29,817 bases of DNA from contig CAZVYN010000055.1 in NCBI GenBank assembly GCA_964631125.1, forward strand, positions 1 through 29,817. Direction: 5' to 3'. Source of the DNA: CAZVYN01 sp964631125. Lineage in GTDB: Bacteria; Eisenbacteria; RBG-16-71-46; CAIMUX01. Below the pieces are notes generated by a model, which saw nothing but the letters and a program-made list of their open reading frames with translations, was not told where the DNA came from and did no database searches. The translations under genes and the position numbers were made by a program. This document shows positions 1 to 8,004 of this stretch, piece after piece; position 1 is the stretch's first letter; the number at the start of each line of letters is the position of its first letter.

Positions 1-92
1 TGTCTCTCCCCAATCCCCGTCCTACTGTTACCGTCGGTTGAAAGGTGGCCCCATGGGGTCGTGGCCGCCTCTCCTTCCCTTGGAGGCCATCG

Positions 93-452
93 ATGCTAGT
101 CCGCCGTCGCACGCCTTCGTTCGCGCGCTTCCTGCTGTTCTTGCTCGCGGCCAGTTCGGCCGCACTGCTCCTCAGTTCACTCGCAGTCGCCCCCTCCGAC
201 GCCCGCATGGCCCCACCCCTCCCGTGGAATTGGAATGACGGGCAAGGGGATGAGGACCCGTTTTTCACCGATCCATCCGAACCCACGTATGACGTAGGCG
301 GAAACGAGCAGGGTCGAGTCTCCCCGATCGGCATTGACAAGAGGACAACGAGGTCACCGGCACCGACAGCCCGCTCGTCGGAAGAAACATCACTGGATCG
401 GGTTCGGCAGTTCTTTGCCTTGCTCTCGCACCGGCTCCTGATGGGTCGGTAG
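93..452 (+). CDS. Small secreted protein of unknown function
   Basis: The reading frame opens further upstream (ATG at 45), but I choose the ATG at 93 because GGAGG at 82-86 lies six bases before it and the protein then begins with a clear signal peptide. That peptide has Arg residues at 4-6, a Leu/Ala-rich core over about residues 14-32, and an AVA or SDA cleavage site. The product is 119 aa and the predicted mature part is about 80 aa. It is acidic and Pro/Trp/Asp-rich at the start (PPLPWNWNDGQGDEDPFF), basic in the middle, and ends in an amphipathic stretch (VRQFFALLSHRLLMGR). It has no Cys after the signal peptide. I recognise no family. It lies 51 bases upstream of, and in the same direction as, the TPR/sigma-54 activator, so the two are probably co-transcribed. 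The reading frame is open and the start well supported; function is unknown. Confidence 0.6.
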   Translation: MLVRRRTPSFARFLLFLLAASSAALLLSSLAVAPSDARMAPPLPWNWNDGQGDEDPFFTDPSEPTYDVGGNEQGRVSPIGIDKRTTRSPAPTARSSEETSLDRVRQFFALLSHRLLMGR

Positions 453-503
453 CTAGCCCCAGCGTCTCGACTCATCGGCGAACTTCAGGCGGACGGGGAA
501 ATC

Positions 504-2849
504 ATGGACGGCGACATCGGCGCGACGACGAATCCTCAGGACTTGAAGCGGCCCGGATCTCGCACGCTGTTGCGGGTCTATCTAGCCGCGGGTCGCGGCG
601 ACGACGCAGTTCAGGAACTGGTCAAGCTCGAGATCTCCGAGGGGGAATGCCTCGAAGATGAACGTCTCGTCGCGGAAGTTCTGGAAAAGACGCATCAGCT
701 GCCAGCACTCCAAGGGAGGAGCGATCGGATCCTTTCGCAGGCGTCCGCGCCCCGTTCCGTAGTAGGTCTCGCTCTCTACCACAGTGAGCGACTCGCCCGA
801 CACCAGAGCGGCTACGCCAGGTCCATCGAACGAATTCAGGAGTTCCTGAGCTCGGCGAGTGAGAAACCACTGGACGCTTACGTGAGTGGCTGTCTGTACC
901 TACTCGCGGGAGGCTGCTGGAGGCGACTCCGACGGTTCGACGACGCTCTGCGAAGCCTCGAAACCGCGCTTCGGCCCTTCGAGGCGGCCGGTGAGGTCGA
1001 ACGTGTTGGCGATTGCCTGATGATGATCGGCCTGAACGCCAAAGCGGGACGCGACTGGGACGAGGCCGAAGCGTTGCATGGCGCAGCAGTTGACCTCTAT
1101 CAACGCCATGGTCTGGTTCAGAATCTCATCGTAGCGATGGCGAACCTGAGTGTGCTCCGGCTCTTCCGCGGACACTTTCAGTCGGCCGAGTTCGCACTGA
1201 TGCGAACATTGGCGCTCGCGGAGGAGTGCGGTGACGACGTACGCAGACTCGTCGCCATCCGCGACCGCGCGCTCACACTCGCGCGAACGGGGCGGCTCGA
1301 GACGGCTCGGAGTGAGTTCAACCACGCCCTCACCCTCACCCGCCGCCACGGCACTCCGCGCCACCACGCCCTCCTCCACGAGTACCTCGGAGAACTCGCG
1401 CTCCACGAGGGGCGACTGGGGGTCGCGCGGCGTTGGCTGAAGAAGGGCTACGAACTCGCGCGGCGCACGCCTGAACTCGACATCATGGGAGAGACACGGT
1501 GTCGGTTGGCGGAGGTCGAGCTGCGCGCGGGAAACGTCGAGTTGGCGCGTGCGATCATCGATGAGTGCCTGGCGGACTTCGAGAAAATGGAAGACCTGTA
1601 TGAGGTGGCGGTCTGCCGGCGTGTGCGCGGAGAGGTGCTCAGCGCGCAAGGCGCCGACGACGAAGCGCGGACTGCGTGGGAACAGGCGTTGGAGTTCTTC
1701 GAGGCGATCGGCGAACGGTACGAGCGCGAGAAAGTCGTGCGGCTGCTCCGCGGCGACTCGGCGGTCGGTGCCGCAGGTGGGTCGGACAACCTCCCGCCGA
1801 CTCCCGAAGTGCACAGTCTCGACCTGGCGCCGATCTCGGACTTCGCGGGGATCATGACGCCTGCACCGTCGAGCGCCTCGCCCAGGAAGAGGGGCCGCCC
1901 GCTCGTCCGTTGGTCGCACACATCACATGCGGATTTTCCCGAGATCATCGGGGCGCACCCGGTGCTGCTTGCGGTCCTCGATCGCGCCAAACAGTACGCG
2001 GAGAGCGATAGTCCGGTCCTGATCCAAGGTGAGACGGGCACGGGCAAGGAACTCGTCGCGGCCGCCCTGCATCGACTGGGCGCGAATCCGACGGGCGCGT
2101 ATCTCCCCTATAACTGCGGCGGTGGGTCGCCCGAACTCATCGACGCCGAACTCTTCGGGCACACGCGCGGATCGTTCACGGGCGCCATCTCGGAACGATT
2201 GGGTCTCATCCGATCGGCGCGCAACGGGACGCTGTTCCTCGATGAGATCGGAGAGTTCGAAGAGAATCTGCAGACGCGTCTGCTCCGCTTCCTCGATCGC
2301 GGCGAGATCCGCGTTGTCGGCAGCGACCGGCCGGAGCAAGTGCCGGTTCGCGTCATTGCAGCGACGCATCAGGACCTCGATCGAGAGGTCGGAAACGGAA
2401 AGTTCCGCCGCGATCTACTCCATCGATTCTCGCTGCGTCTGAGCCTTCCTCCTTTGCGTGAACGTCGATCGGACATCGTGCTCTTGATCGATCACTTCGT
2501 CCGCGAAGTGAAGGTGCGCAAACCGGAGTTCGGCGGGCTCGGCGAGATCGTGATCGAGCAGATGCTCCGCCACGATTGGCCGGGCAACGTCCGCGAACTG
2601 CGCAATGCGATCCTCGATCTGGGCTTGTGCACCGCCGCCGGGCGGATGGCGGAAGACTGGCGGGCGACTGTCGATACAAAGGAAGCGACCGAGACGACGA
2701 CGGTCCTCTCGCGCGAGGTGATCATCGCCGAACTGCAACGGAGCGGTGGTCTCGTGCGCGGCGCTTGTTCACGCCTCGGCATCTCCCACCAACGCTTCTA
2801 CCGGCGCTGCACGGAGTTGGGAATCGAGATCGAGGCGTATCGGAGCTGA
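504..2849 (+). CDS. TPR-containing sigma-54-dependent transcriptional activator (AAA+, Fis-type HTH)
   Basis: 781 aa. Residues about 1-420 are helical tetratricopeptide-like repeats (for example ALRSLETALRPFEAAGEVER). They replace the receiver or GAF domain usual in NtrC-type activators. Residues about 476-705 are the AAA+ sigma-54-interacting domain. It has Walker A GETGTGKE at 509-516, the sigma-54 contact loop as GSFTGA at 556-561 (the consensus is GAFTGA), Walker B LFLDEI at 577-582, an arginine-finger region (FRRDLLHRF) and the WPGNVREL motif. The last about 45 residues form a Fis-type helix-turn-helix (GACSRLGISHQRFYRRC). The family hydrolyses ATP to remodel RNA polymerase-sigma-54 closed complexes at -24/-12 promoters from an upstream enhancer. 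The TPR block implies control by protein or peptide binding rather than phosphorylation, which is inference. The ATG at 504 follows a purine-rich GGGGAA. Confidence 0.9.
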   Translation: MDGDIGATTNPQDLKRPGSRTLLRVYLAAGRGDDAVQELVKLEISEGECLEDERLVAEVLEKTHQLPALQGRSDRILSQASAPRSVVGLALYHSERLARHQSGYARSIERIQEFLSSASEKPLDAYVSGCLYLLAGGCWRRLRRFDDALRSLETALRPFEAAGEVERVGDCLMMIGLNAKAGRDWDEAEALHGAAVDLYQRHGLVQNLIVAMANLSVLRLFRGHFQSAEFALMRTLALAEECGDDVRRLVAIRDRALTLARTGRLETARSEFNHALTLTRRHGTPRHHALLHEYLGELALHEGRLGVARRWLKKGYELARRTPELDIMGETRCRLAEVELRAGNVELARAIIDECLADFEKMEDLYEVAVCRRVRGEVLSAQGADDEARTAWEQALEFFEAIGERYEREKVVRLLRGDSAVGAAGGSDNLPPTPEVHSLDLAPISDFAGIMTPAPSSASPRKRGRPLVRWSHTSHADFPEIIGAHPVLLAVLDRAKQYAESDSPVLIQGETGTGKELVAAALHRLGANPTGAYLPYNCGGGSPELIDAELFGHTRGSFTGAISERLGLIRSARNGTLFLDEIGEFEENLQTRLLRFLDRGEIRVVGSDRPEQVPVRVIAATHQDLDREVGNGKFRRDLLHRFSLRLSLPPLRERRSDIVLLIDHFVREVKVRKPEFGGLGEIVIEQMLRHDWPGNVRELRNAILDLGLCTAAGRMAEDWRATVDTKEATETTTVLSREVIIAELQRSGGLVRGACSRLGISHQRFYRRCTELGIEIEAYRS

Positions 2850-2856
2850 CGCCACT

Positions 2857-2877
2857 CGGGACCTCCGCCAGGTCCCG
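2857..2877. terminator. Hairpin in convergent gap, candidate bidirectional terminator
   Basis: An 8-bp perfect stem (CGGGACCT / AGGTCCCG) with loop CCGCC lies in the 48-base gap between two convergent stop codons. There is no T-tract on either side, so it is a terminator-like structure rather than a canonical intrinsic terminator. Confidence 0.5.
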
Positions 2878-2897
2878 CCAAGCAAGACCGACCCGCC

Positions 2898-5102
2898 TCA
2901 GCGCAGCTTCACGACCTTCGATCGCGTCACGCCGGCGCCGCTCGCCCCCACTAGCTCGACTCGCACGAAGTAGGCGCCAGTCGGTACGGGCGAACCCTCT
3001 CGGCTCGAGCCGTTCCAGAGGACGATGTGTTCTCCGGCCGTGCGGCGGTCGTCTCGCCGGCTCCAAACGCGCGCTCCGCTCGCGTCGAACACGTCGATCG
3101 AGCAGCGCTGTTCGGTTTCAAGTTGGAAGCGGATGTAGACGCCGGTCGAGAAAGGATTGGGCTCGACGACCAACGGATGCGCGATCGACGCGAGCAGGCC
3201 TGTCGGCGCGTCTTCGAAACGGATCTCCAGATGATGGTCTCCGGCCGGCAGGGTCAGTGACGCGAGACCGTCGAGCGACCAGACACGACCGCTAGCGGGA
3301 TCGCGCAGCGTCGCGCGCGGACGCGGCGGCTCCCCGGAGTCGCCCGATAGGGGAACGGGGATCGTGGCGGAGATCTCCACCGGCCCATTCGGCGCGTTGA
3401 TCTCGAGCGGCCAGATCACGGCGCCGCCGTTGGAGGGACGCACGTCGCGCAACAGCGACTCGAGGCGAGCGCTGGGATAGCTGTCGTGGACGGCGCCCGC
3501 CTCAGACGCCCACAACACGGCGCGCAGTGAGCGATCGGGCGCGAGCGGCGGATGCGGCGCATCCAACCAGTCCAAGCCGTTGCGAGCGGCGGGATCGACG
3601 CCGAACTCCACGCCGACTTTCTCCCCCGCGCTGCGGAAGCTCATCGAGCCGGTCCACCGCGGGTCGGGAGACGTCACGTGCGCTGCGTCCGCTGCGTGCG
3701 CCGCGTCCGCGGCCGGCTCCGCTTCACGCGCTGGGATCAACAACGTCAGAGCTCGATCGGTGAGATTGCGGATCCAGCAACCATCCCACGGGGCCAACTG
3801 CCGCGGCGCCAGATCGTAGGGATAGAGCGGCTCACTCGGATCGAGCGTGTTCGGCGCGTAGTGACAGATCGACGACCCCACGAGGCCGAACTCGGCGGCG
3901 GCGGCGTAGGACATTTCCTCAGCGCCGTCGCGGATCCCAACCGAGAACGGATCGAGCGGCGCCGGATACGCGGCGGGATTGCCGACCATGCTCCAACCTG
4001 GGGGGAGCGCGATCTCGAACGCGCTGCGATCATCGGGCGGAAGGTTCGAGATGCCCTCGAGTTTCCACTCCGGCGGCGGCTGCGCAAAACCGATCCAGTA
4101 AGCCGCGCCGAAGTCGAAGGCGGTCCGTCGCGTGGCGTCGACGGCGGAGTACGTCGCGAGGGTGGGATCCCAGCGGCTCATCTCCCAACTGCTCGGGCCG
4201 GTGGGGCCGAAGAGCGCGCTGAGTCGCGTCCAGGCATCGTGTCGATCCGCCGCGAGGAGCGGCGCCGAGATCATGCGCAGCGCGGACGGTTCGATCGTGG
4301 GCGCTTCCACGGCGCCGGCCGACGCGATCCGCTTCGGCGCGTCCGGCGTCCCGAAGCTCGTTTCCGTTCCATCGCCCGTCGTGCAGACCAAGTAGTACTC
4401 GATGCCGCGGACGGCGGGGTCCTCGACTCCCAGCTCGGCAGTCCAGGCGCCGGGGCCGTCGGAGAAAGCAGCGATCGGAAGGTACGCGCGACTGCCCGCG
4501 ATCCGCTGTTGTCCGCGGAGCGAGACGATGGCGTCCGAAGCGACGACAACCCACTCGAAGGCGCCGCCATTCGGATCGATGGCGACATGCAGAATCGGAC
4601 GATCGCAGGTGATCTCGGCGCAAGTCCGGCCGATCGCCCACCGCAGTCCCCCGCGCGCGCGACACTCCAAACGCGTCACGACGGCGCACACGCCGTCCGG
4701 CGCACAGCAGGCGCCCGTGAGCATCGAACAAGGATTCGCGTCGCAGAGACTCCCCTCACCCATCCAGATGGACTCGCCCGCGCACTCGGTCGCTTCGGCC
4801 AAGGCGCACGACCCATCCTCCGCGCAACAGGCGCCGAGCCTCGAGGGCTGAGGACAGGGATTCGGATCGCAATCCTTGAAATCGCCCTGAAAGACGCCCC
4901 CTTTGACCTCGCAACGCTCGCGGTCGTGTTCTTCGCACACACCACCTTCGTAGCAGCACGCCGCGTGCGCTACGACGTACGCCGCGCCCAACGTGAGAAG
5001 CATGGAGAGTCCGCAGCCGAGCAGACGGGTAGCGAAGGCGATGCGAGGCTTCGCTCGCAACGGAGAGTGGAGAGGAACGAGTACGGCGATCGATGGGGTC
5101 AT
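2898..5102 (-). CDS. Secreted protein with cysteine-rich repeats and C-terminal FlgD-like sorting-type domain
   Basis: 734 aa. A signal peptide with a long N-region and hydrophobic core (about residues 26-47) ends at AHA before Cys49. Three tandem cysteine-rich repeats follow (about residues 48-170). Each begins with ACC-x2-3-G-x-C and has a later Cys before a DPNPC-type ending, a pattern known in secreted proteins of Eisenbacteria and Planctomycetes. The middle has Trp-rich beta-type segments (PPGWSMVGNPAAYP, APWDGCWIRNL) seen in extracellular carbohydrate- or adhesion-type proteins. An Ala/His/Asp repeat (ADAAHAADAAH) links to the C-terminal part. The last about 85 residues resemble the FlgD Ig-like domain used as a C-terminal sorting/anchoring domain (SIDVFDASGARVW ... 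PVPTGAYFVRVEL), ending in basic SKVVKLR. No catalytic motif is visible. Likely a surface or exported structural protein. The start at 5102 has only a weak AGGT; Met34 is an alternative. Confidence 0.75.
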   Translation of the reverse strand: MTPSIAVLVPLHSPLRAKPRIAFATRLLGCGLSMLLTLGAAYVVAHAACCYEGGVCEEHDRERCEVKGGVFQGDFKDCDPNPCPQPSRLGACCAEDGSCALAEATECAGESIWMGEGSLCDANPCSMLTGACCAPDGVCAVVTRLECRARGGLRWAIGRTCAEITCDRPILHVAIDPNGGAFEWVVVASDAIVSLRGQQRIAGSRAYLPIAAFSDGPGAWTAELGVEDPAVRGIEYYLVCTTGDGTETSFGTPDAPKRIASAGAVEAPTIEPSALRMISAPLLAADRHDAWTRLSALFGPTGPSSWEMSRWDPTLATYSAVDATRRTAFDFGAAYWIGFAQPPPEWKLEGISNLPPDDRSAFEIALPPGWSMVGNPAAYPAPLDPFSVGIRDGAEEMSYAAAAEFGLVGSSICHYAPNTLDPSEPLYPYDLAPRQLAPWDGCWIRNLTDRALTLLIPAREAEPAADAAHAADAAHVTSPDPRWTGSMSFRSAGEKVGVEFGVDPAARNGLDWLDAPHPPLAPDRSLRAVLWASEAGAVHDSYPSARLESLLRDVRPSNGGAVIWPLEINAPNGPVEISATIPVPLSGDSGEPPRPRATLRDPASGRVWSLDGLASLTLPAGDHHLEIRFEDAPTGLLASIAHPLVVEPNPFSTGVYIRFQLETEQRCSIDVFDASGARVWSRRDDRRTAGEHIVLWNGSSREGSPVPTGAYFVRVELVGASGAGVTRSKVVKLR

Positions 5103-5455
5103 GAACGACCTGCGCCCCGAGGGACGAGTTCGACGTGTCCGTCAACTCTAGGAGCGCCTTCGCTCCCTGTCCACGAACGCATGCGTGAGCCTCCGCGTGG
5201 CGCGCGGTGGTCCGCATCGTCGTCCCAGAACTGCCCGAGACGGTAGTTCCTACAATGCCGGGCGCGCAGTGCGCAGCGCTCGGCCATTGAAATGATCGAG
5301 CTGTAATCCACCTTGGCTACTACAGTTACGCTGAGCACCTGTTCGCCCCCCGGCGATTGGCACGCATCGTGAGCAGACTCCCGCTGGACGCACATCTCTT
5401 GCGACTCCGCAGTGGAATCCGTTGCGTCCTCGATGCACCCATGAGGAGAAGACCC
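5103..5455. other. 353-base divergent intergenic region, likely holding promoters for both flanking genes
   Basis: No open reading frame with good support is seen. The region contains a 6-bp hairpin (GGAGCG-CCTT-CGCTCC, 5151-5166), a 10-bp palindrome ACGCATGCGT (5177-5186), and CTGTA/TACAG arms 15 bases apart (5301-5325). A TACAAT (5251-5256) resembles a -10 but has no convincing -35 at 16-18 bases. A TTGACG on the minus strand (about 5140-5145) has no convincing -10. I could not place a promoter with confidence. Confidence 0.4.
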
Positions 5456-6106
5456 ATGTTGAAGCAATCCCACGTCTCTCGAGTACCGCAGGCAGCCGGC
5501 GGCGCTCGCTCTCCTCGGATCTCGGCGTTCTCGCTCGTCATGTTGGGAGCGCTAAGCTTATCCGCATCCCACGCGTTCGCCCTCGGAGTCGGCAACTGGG
5601 GACCGCACGTCGCCTATACGAAGGTGGCGGACGCCGATGACGGCAACTACCTGGTCGGCGGACACCTCGAAATGATGTTGGCGCCGATCCTGGGCATCCA
5701 AGGCGCGGTCGACTACCGATCGTCCGAGCCTTTCGGCGACACGATCTTCCCGGACGCCGTGGAAGTGCGAAGCATCCCGATTACCGCAACCGCGCGCCTG
5801 TACCTGCCCACGCCGGCCTTCTCGCCCTTCTTGGGCCTGGGCGCCGGTTGGTATCACGTGAACTATGACTACTCGAAGCAGATCGAGAACCAGCTCGGCT
5901 TCAAGGACGAGCGCGTCTCGACCTTCGGTTGGCACCTGGGCGGCGGCGCGAAGGTCCCGATCTCGCCGCGGTTCTCCTTGGGCGGCGAAGCGCGTTACAC
6001 GTTCGTCGATCCGGAGCGCAATCTGAACGATGACGTCGCCGACGAGATTCGCGACTTCGACTACGACAGCTTCTATCTGATCGGAGCGTTGAACATCGAG
6101 TTCTGA
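5456..6106 (+). CDS. Outer-membrane beta-barrel protein (OmpA/Ail-like 8-strand type)
   Basis: 216 aa when started at the ATG at 5456, chosen because GAGGAG at 5443-5448 lies 7 bases upstream; an ATG at 5441 would overlap that ribosome site. The N-terminus is a signal peptide with core about residues 24-42 (LVMLGALSLSASHAFA), cleaved near AHAFA or SHA. The mature part alternates polar and hydrophobic/aromatic residues in strands. It includes FLGLGAGWYHVNYDYS and LGGEARYTF, and ends in NIEF; a terminal Phe is the usual outer-membrane insertion signal. The size fits a small 8-stranded barrel of the OMP beta-brl family. It probably sits in the outer membrane as a structural or adhesion barrel, and no enzyme motif is seen. 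It is followed on the same strand by the sulfatase-like gene after 115 bases, which likely has its own promoter. Confidence 0.75.
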   Translation: MLKQSHVSRVPQAAGGARSPRISAFSLVMLGALSLSASHAFALGVGNWGPHVAYTKVADADDGNYLVGGHLEMMLAPILGIQGAVDYRSSEPFGDTIFPDAVEVRSIPITATARLYLPTPAFSPFLGLGAGWYHVNYDYSKQIENQLGFKDERVSTFGWHLGGGAKVPISPRFSLGGEARYTFVDPERNLNDDVADEIRDFDYDSFYLIGALNIEF

Positions 6107-6138
6107 GCCGACCCCGAGCCGACCCTGAGCCTCACCCT
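6105..6138 (+). repeat. Three imperfect tandem copies of an 11-12-base unit
   Basis: The units GAGCCGACCCC, GAGCCGACCCT and GAGCCTCACCCT run head to tail, starting inside the stop codon of the barrel gene. This is probably a local slippage expansion of a 3' untranslated segment; no hairpin is apparent. Confidence 0.5.
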
Positions 6139-6144
6139 GTCCCG

Positions 6145-6173
6145 TTGACATTTCCCGGCGCGCCGAGGCAAGC
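6145..6173 (+). promoter_or_regulatory. Candidate promoter for the sulfatase-like gene
   Basis: A perfect -35 hexamer TTGACA (6145-6150) is followed after 17 bases by GCAAGC, or after 18 by CAAGCT, a poor -10 by E. coli standards. It sits about 50 bases before the start codon in an otherwise gene-free gap. The call rests on the -35 alone. Confidence 0.35.
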
Positions 6174-6221
6174 TCCCCGCGCCGGGGACCAGCTCGTCAA
6201 CGCTTAGGGACAACTACAGAT

Positions 6222-7967
6222 ATGCAACCGCGGTCACTCGGCGCCGGGCCTTCGGGCTGGTCTCGCACTGCGCTCTGCGCACTACTGGCGCTTTTCGCCC
6301 CACTGCTCCAAGGCTGCCCCTCCGCTCGCGAACCACGCCTCGTGCTGCTGGTCGTGATCGACACCCTCCGCGCGGATCACATCGGTTGCTACGGCTACGA
6401 AGCGATCTCCACTCCGACCCTCGATCGACTCGCACGGGAGGGGACGCTTTACGAGAACGCGATGACCGCTGTGCCGCTCACGCTGCCGTCGGTCGCGACG
6501 ATGCTGACCGGCGCCTATCCGCTCCAACACGGCGTGCGTGACAACGGCCCGTTTCGATTGGCCGATGGTTGGGAGACGCTGGCCGAGCGGTTCCACGAGA
6601 CGGGCTTTCGCACCGGGGCGTTCGTCTCGGCGCATGTGCTCGCGAACGAGCATGGACTCGAGCAAGGCTTCGAGATCTACGACGACGATCTCGCCGAGCG
6701 CTACGAGACGCACCATCCGATGATGCGCGGGATGGAGGATCGCCTCCAGGGGATCGAGCGCCGAGGCGAGAAGACGATCGATCGCGCGCTCGAGTGGATG
6801 CGCGCCGAGCCGGGTCGCGACGCCTTCGTGATGGTGCACCTCTTCGATCCTCATCTCCCACGCGACCCGACGCCGGAGTTCCGCGACCGGTATCCGGAGC
6901 AGCTCTACGACGGCGAGATCGCCTCCGTCGATCACCAGATCGGCCGACTGTTGGAAGGGGCGCGCGAGCGGTGGGACGACTCCCAGATCGTCACGGTGGT
7001 CGTCGGTGATCACGGCGAGGGTCTCTTCGATCACGAAGAGGAGTTCCACGGCGTACTCCTGTTCAACGAGACGATGCGGGTGCCGCTCATCTTCCATGGA
7101 CCCGGAATCGAGCGGGGGCTCCGCGTCCGCGAAGTGGCGCGGACGATCGATATTGCGCCCACGATCTGTGCGCTCACCTCGATGACGCCACTCCCTCGGA
7201 GCTCCGGGGCAGTGCTGCCGGGAATCTCGGCGGCGTCCGGCGACCGCTCGTCGCTCGCGCACGTCGCCTACATGGAGACGCTCCGTCCTCGGCTCTCGCA
7301 TGGATGGTGCGAACTGCGCGGAGTCAGGATCGAGGACTGGAAGTTGATCGAGGGTCCGACGGTCGAGCTCTACGACCTGGCGAGTGATCCGCGCGAGCGC
7401 ACGAATCTCGCCGACGGGCGGCCCGCCATTCGCGATTCGTTGCTCGCATTGATGGACGCGGCCGCGTGGCGAAGTCTGGGCGCCGGACGCGACCCCGCGA
7501 CCTTCTCGGCGTCGACTCGAGAAGATCGCGAACGCCTGCTCAGCCTCGGGTATGTCTCGCCAGCCGAAGCGCCGAGTTCCCTCTCCGACTCCGCCGCCAT
7601 CTGGGGATTCCCTGCCCACCGGCGCGGCGTCGAGTTGGGTATGGCTGATCCACGGGAGCGGCTCGTCGGGCACACGAACCGCGCCACCGCTCGATCGCTG
7701 GTCATGAGCGCGAAGGAAGCGCTCCGGAGCGGCCATCTCCCCGCCGCCGAAGAGAGCTTCCGCGCCGCGCTGCACTATCACGCGGAGTCGATCGACGCGC
7801 ATCTCGGCCTCGCGGAGGTCCTCGAACGGACCGGACGTTTCGCCGATGCCTTGAAGATTCTCGTCGGCGCCGAGGATCTCGCACCGGACGATCCGCGCGT
7901 CCTGGCCGCACGCAAGGAATTGGTCGGGCGTCATGACTCGTTGCGCGGTCGAGGGGACGGTGGTTGA
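6222..7967 (+). CDS. Sulfatase/alkaline-phosphatase-superfamily lipoprotein with C-terminal TPRs and a Thr nucleophile position
   Basis: 581 aa. The signal peptide ends in a lipobox (L29-Q-G-C32), so the protein is predicted to be membrane-anchored in the envelope. The sulfatase fold is clear: the metal-binding strand VVIDTLRADHIGCYGY starts with Asp47; a nucleophile segment PLTLPSVATMLTG follows; then HLFDPHLP; then the second metal site GDHGE with Asp263 and His264. In true type I sulfatases the nucleophile segment is C/S-x-P-S-R and the Cys or Ser becomes formylglycine. Here it reads T87-L-P-S-V91, so formylglycine cannot form by the known route. Thr is the nucleophile in related phosphoglycerol- and phosphoethanolamine-transferases, which suggests a phospho-transferase or phosphodiesterase, as inference. 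Residues about 490-570 form two TPR-like repeats. A weak AGGGA (6206-6210) precedes the ATG. The substrate is unknown. Confidence 0.8.
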   Translation: MQPRSLGAGPSGWSRTALCALLALFAPLLQGCPSAREPRLVLLVVIDTLRADHIGCYGYEAISTPTLDRLAREGTLYENAMTAVPLTLPSVATMLTGAYPLQHGVRDNGPFRLADGWETLAERFHETGFRTGAFVSAHVLANEHGLEQGFEIYDDDLAERYETHHPMMRGMEDRLQGIERRGEKTIDRALEWMRAEPGRDAFVMVHLFDPHLPRDPTPEFRDRYPEQLYDGEIASVDHQIGRLLEGARERWDDSQIVTVVVGDHGEGLFDHEEEFHGVLLFNETMRVPLIFHGPGIERGLRVREVARTIDIAPTICALTSMTPLPRSSGAVLPGISAASGDRSSLAHVAYMETLRPRLSHGWCELRGVRIEDWKLIEGPTVELYDLASDPRERTNLADGRPAIRDSLLALMDAAAWRSLGAGRDPATFSASTREDRERLLSLGYVSPAEAPSSLSDSAAIWGFPAHRRGVELGMADPRERLVGHTNRATARSLVMSAKEALRSGHLPAAEESFRAALHYHAESIDAHLGLAEVLERTGRFADALKILVGAEDLAPDDPRVLAARKELVGRHDSLRGRGDGG

Positions 7968-7979
7968 CCGCACGGCGCT

Positions 7980-7998
7980 GCGCTGCGCTGCGCAGCGC
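7980..7998. terminator. GC-only hairpin between convergent genes, candidate bidirectional terminator
   Basis: An 8-bp stem GCGCTGCG / CGCAGCGC with loop CTG fills most of the 37-base gap between two facing stop codons (7965-7967 and 8005-8007). There is no T-tract, and the position is the main support. Confidence 0.45.
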
Positions 7999-8004
7999 GT
8001 CAGC

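Noticed and set aside
3552..5246. A 564-codon plus-strand frame opposite the cysteine-repeat protein
   Set aside because: Arg-rich shadow; the minus-strand frame has a signal peptide and repeats.
5251..5256. TACAAT as a -10 element for the barrel gene
   Set aside because: No acceptable -35 hexamer at 16-18 bases upstream and a leader of about 200 bases would be needed; kept only as a note.
6282..7973. A 563-codon minus-strand frame opposite the sulfatase-like gene
   Set aside because: Antisense shadow of a gene with intact metal sites and lipobox.
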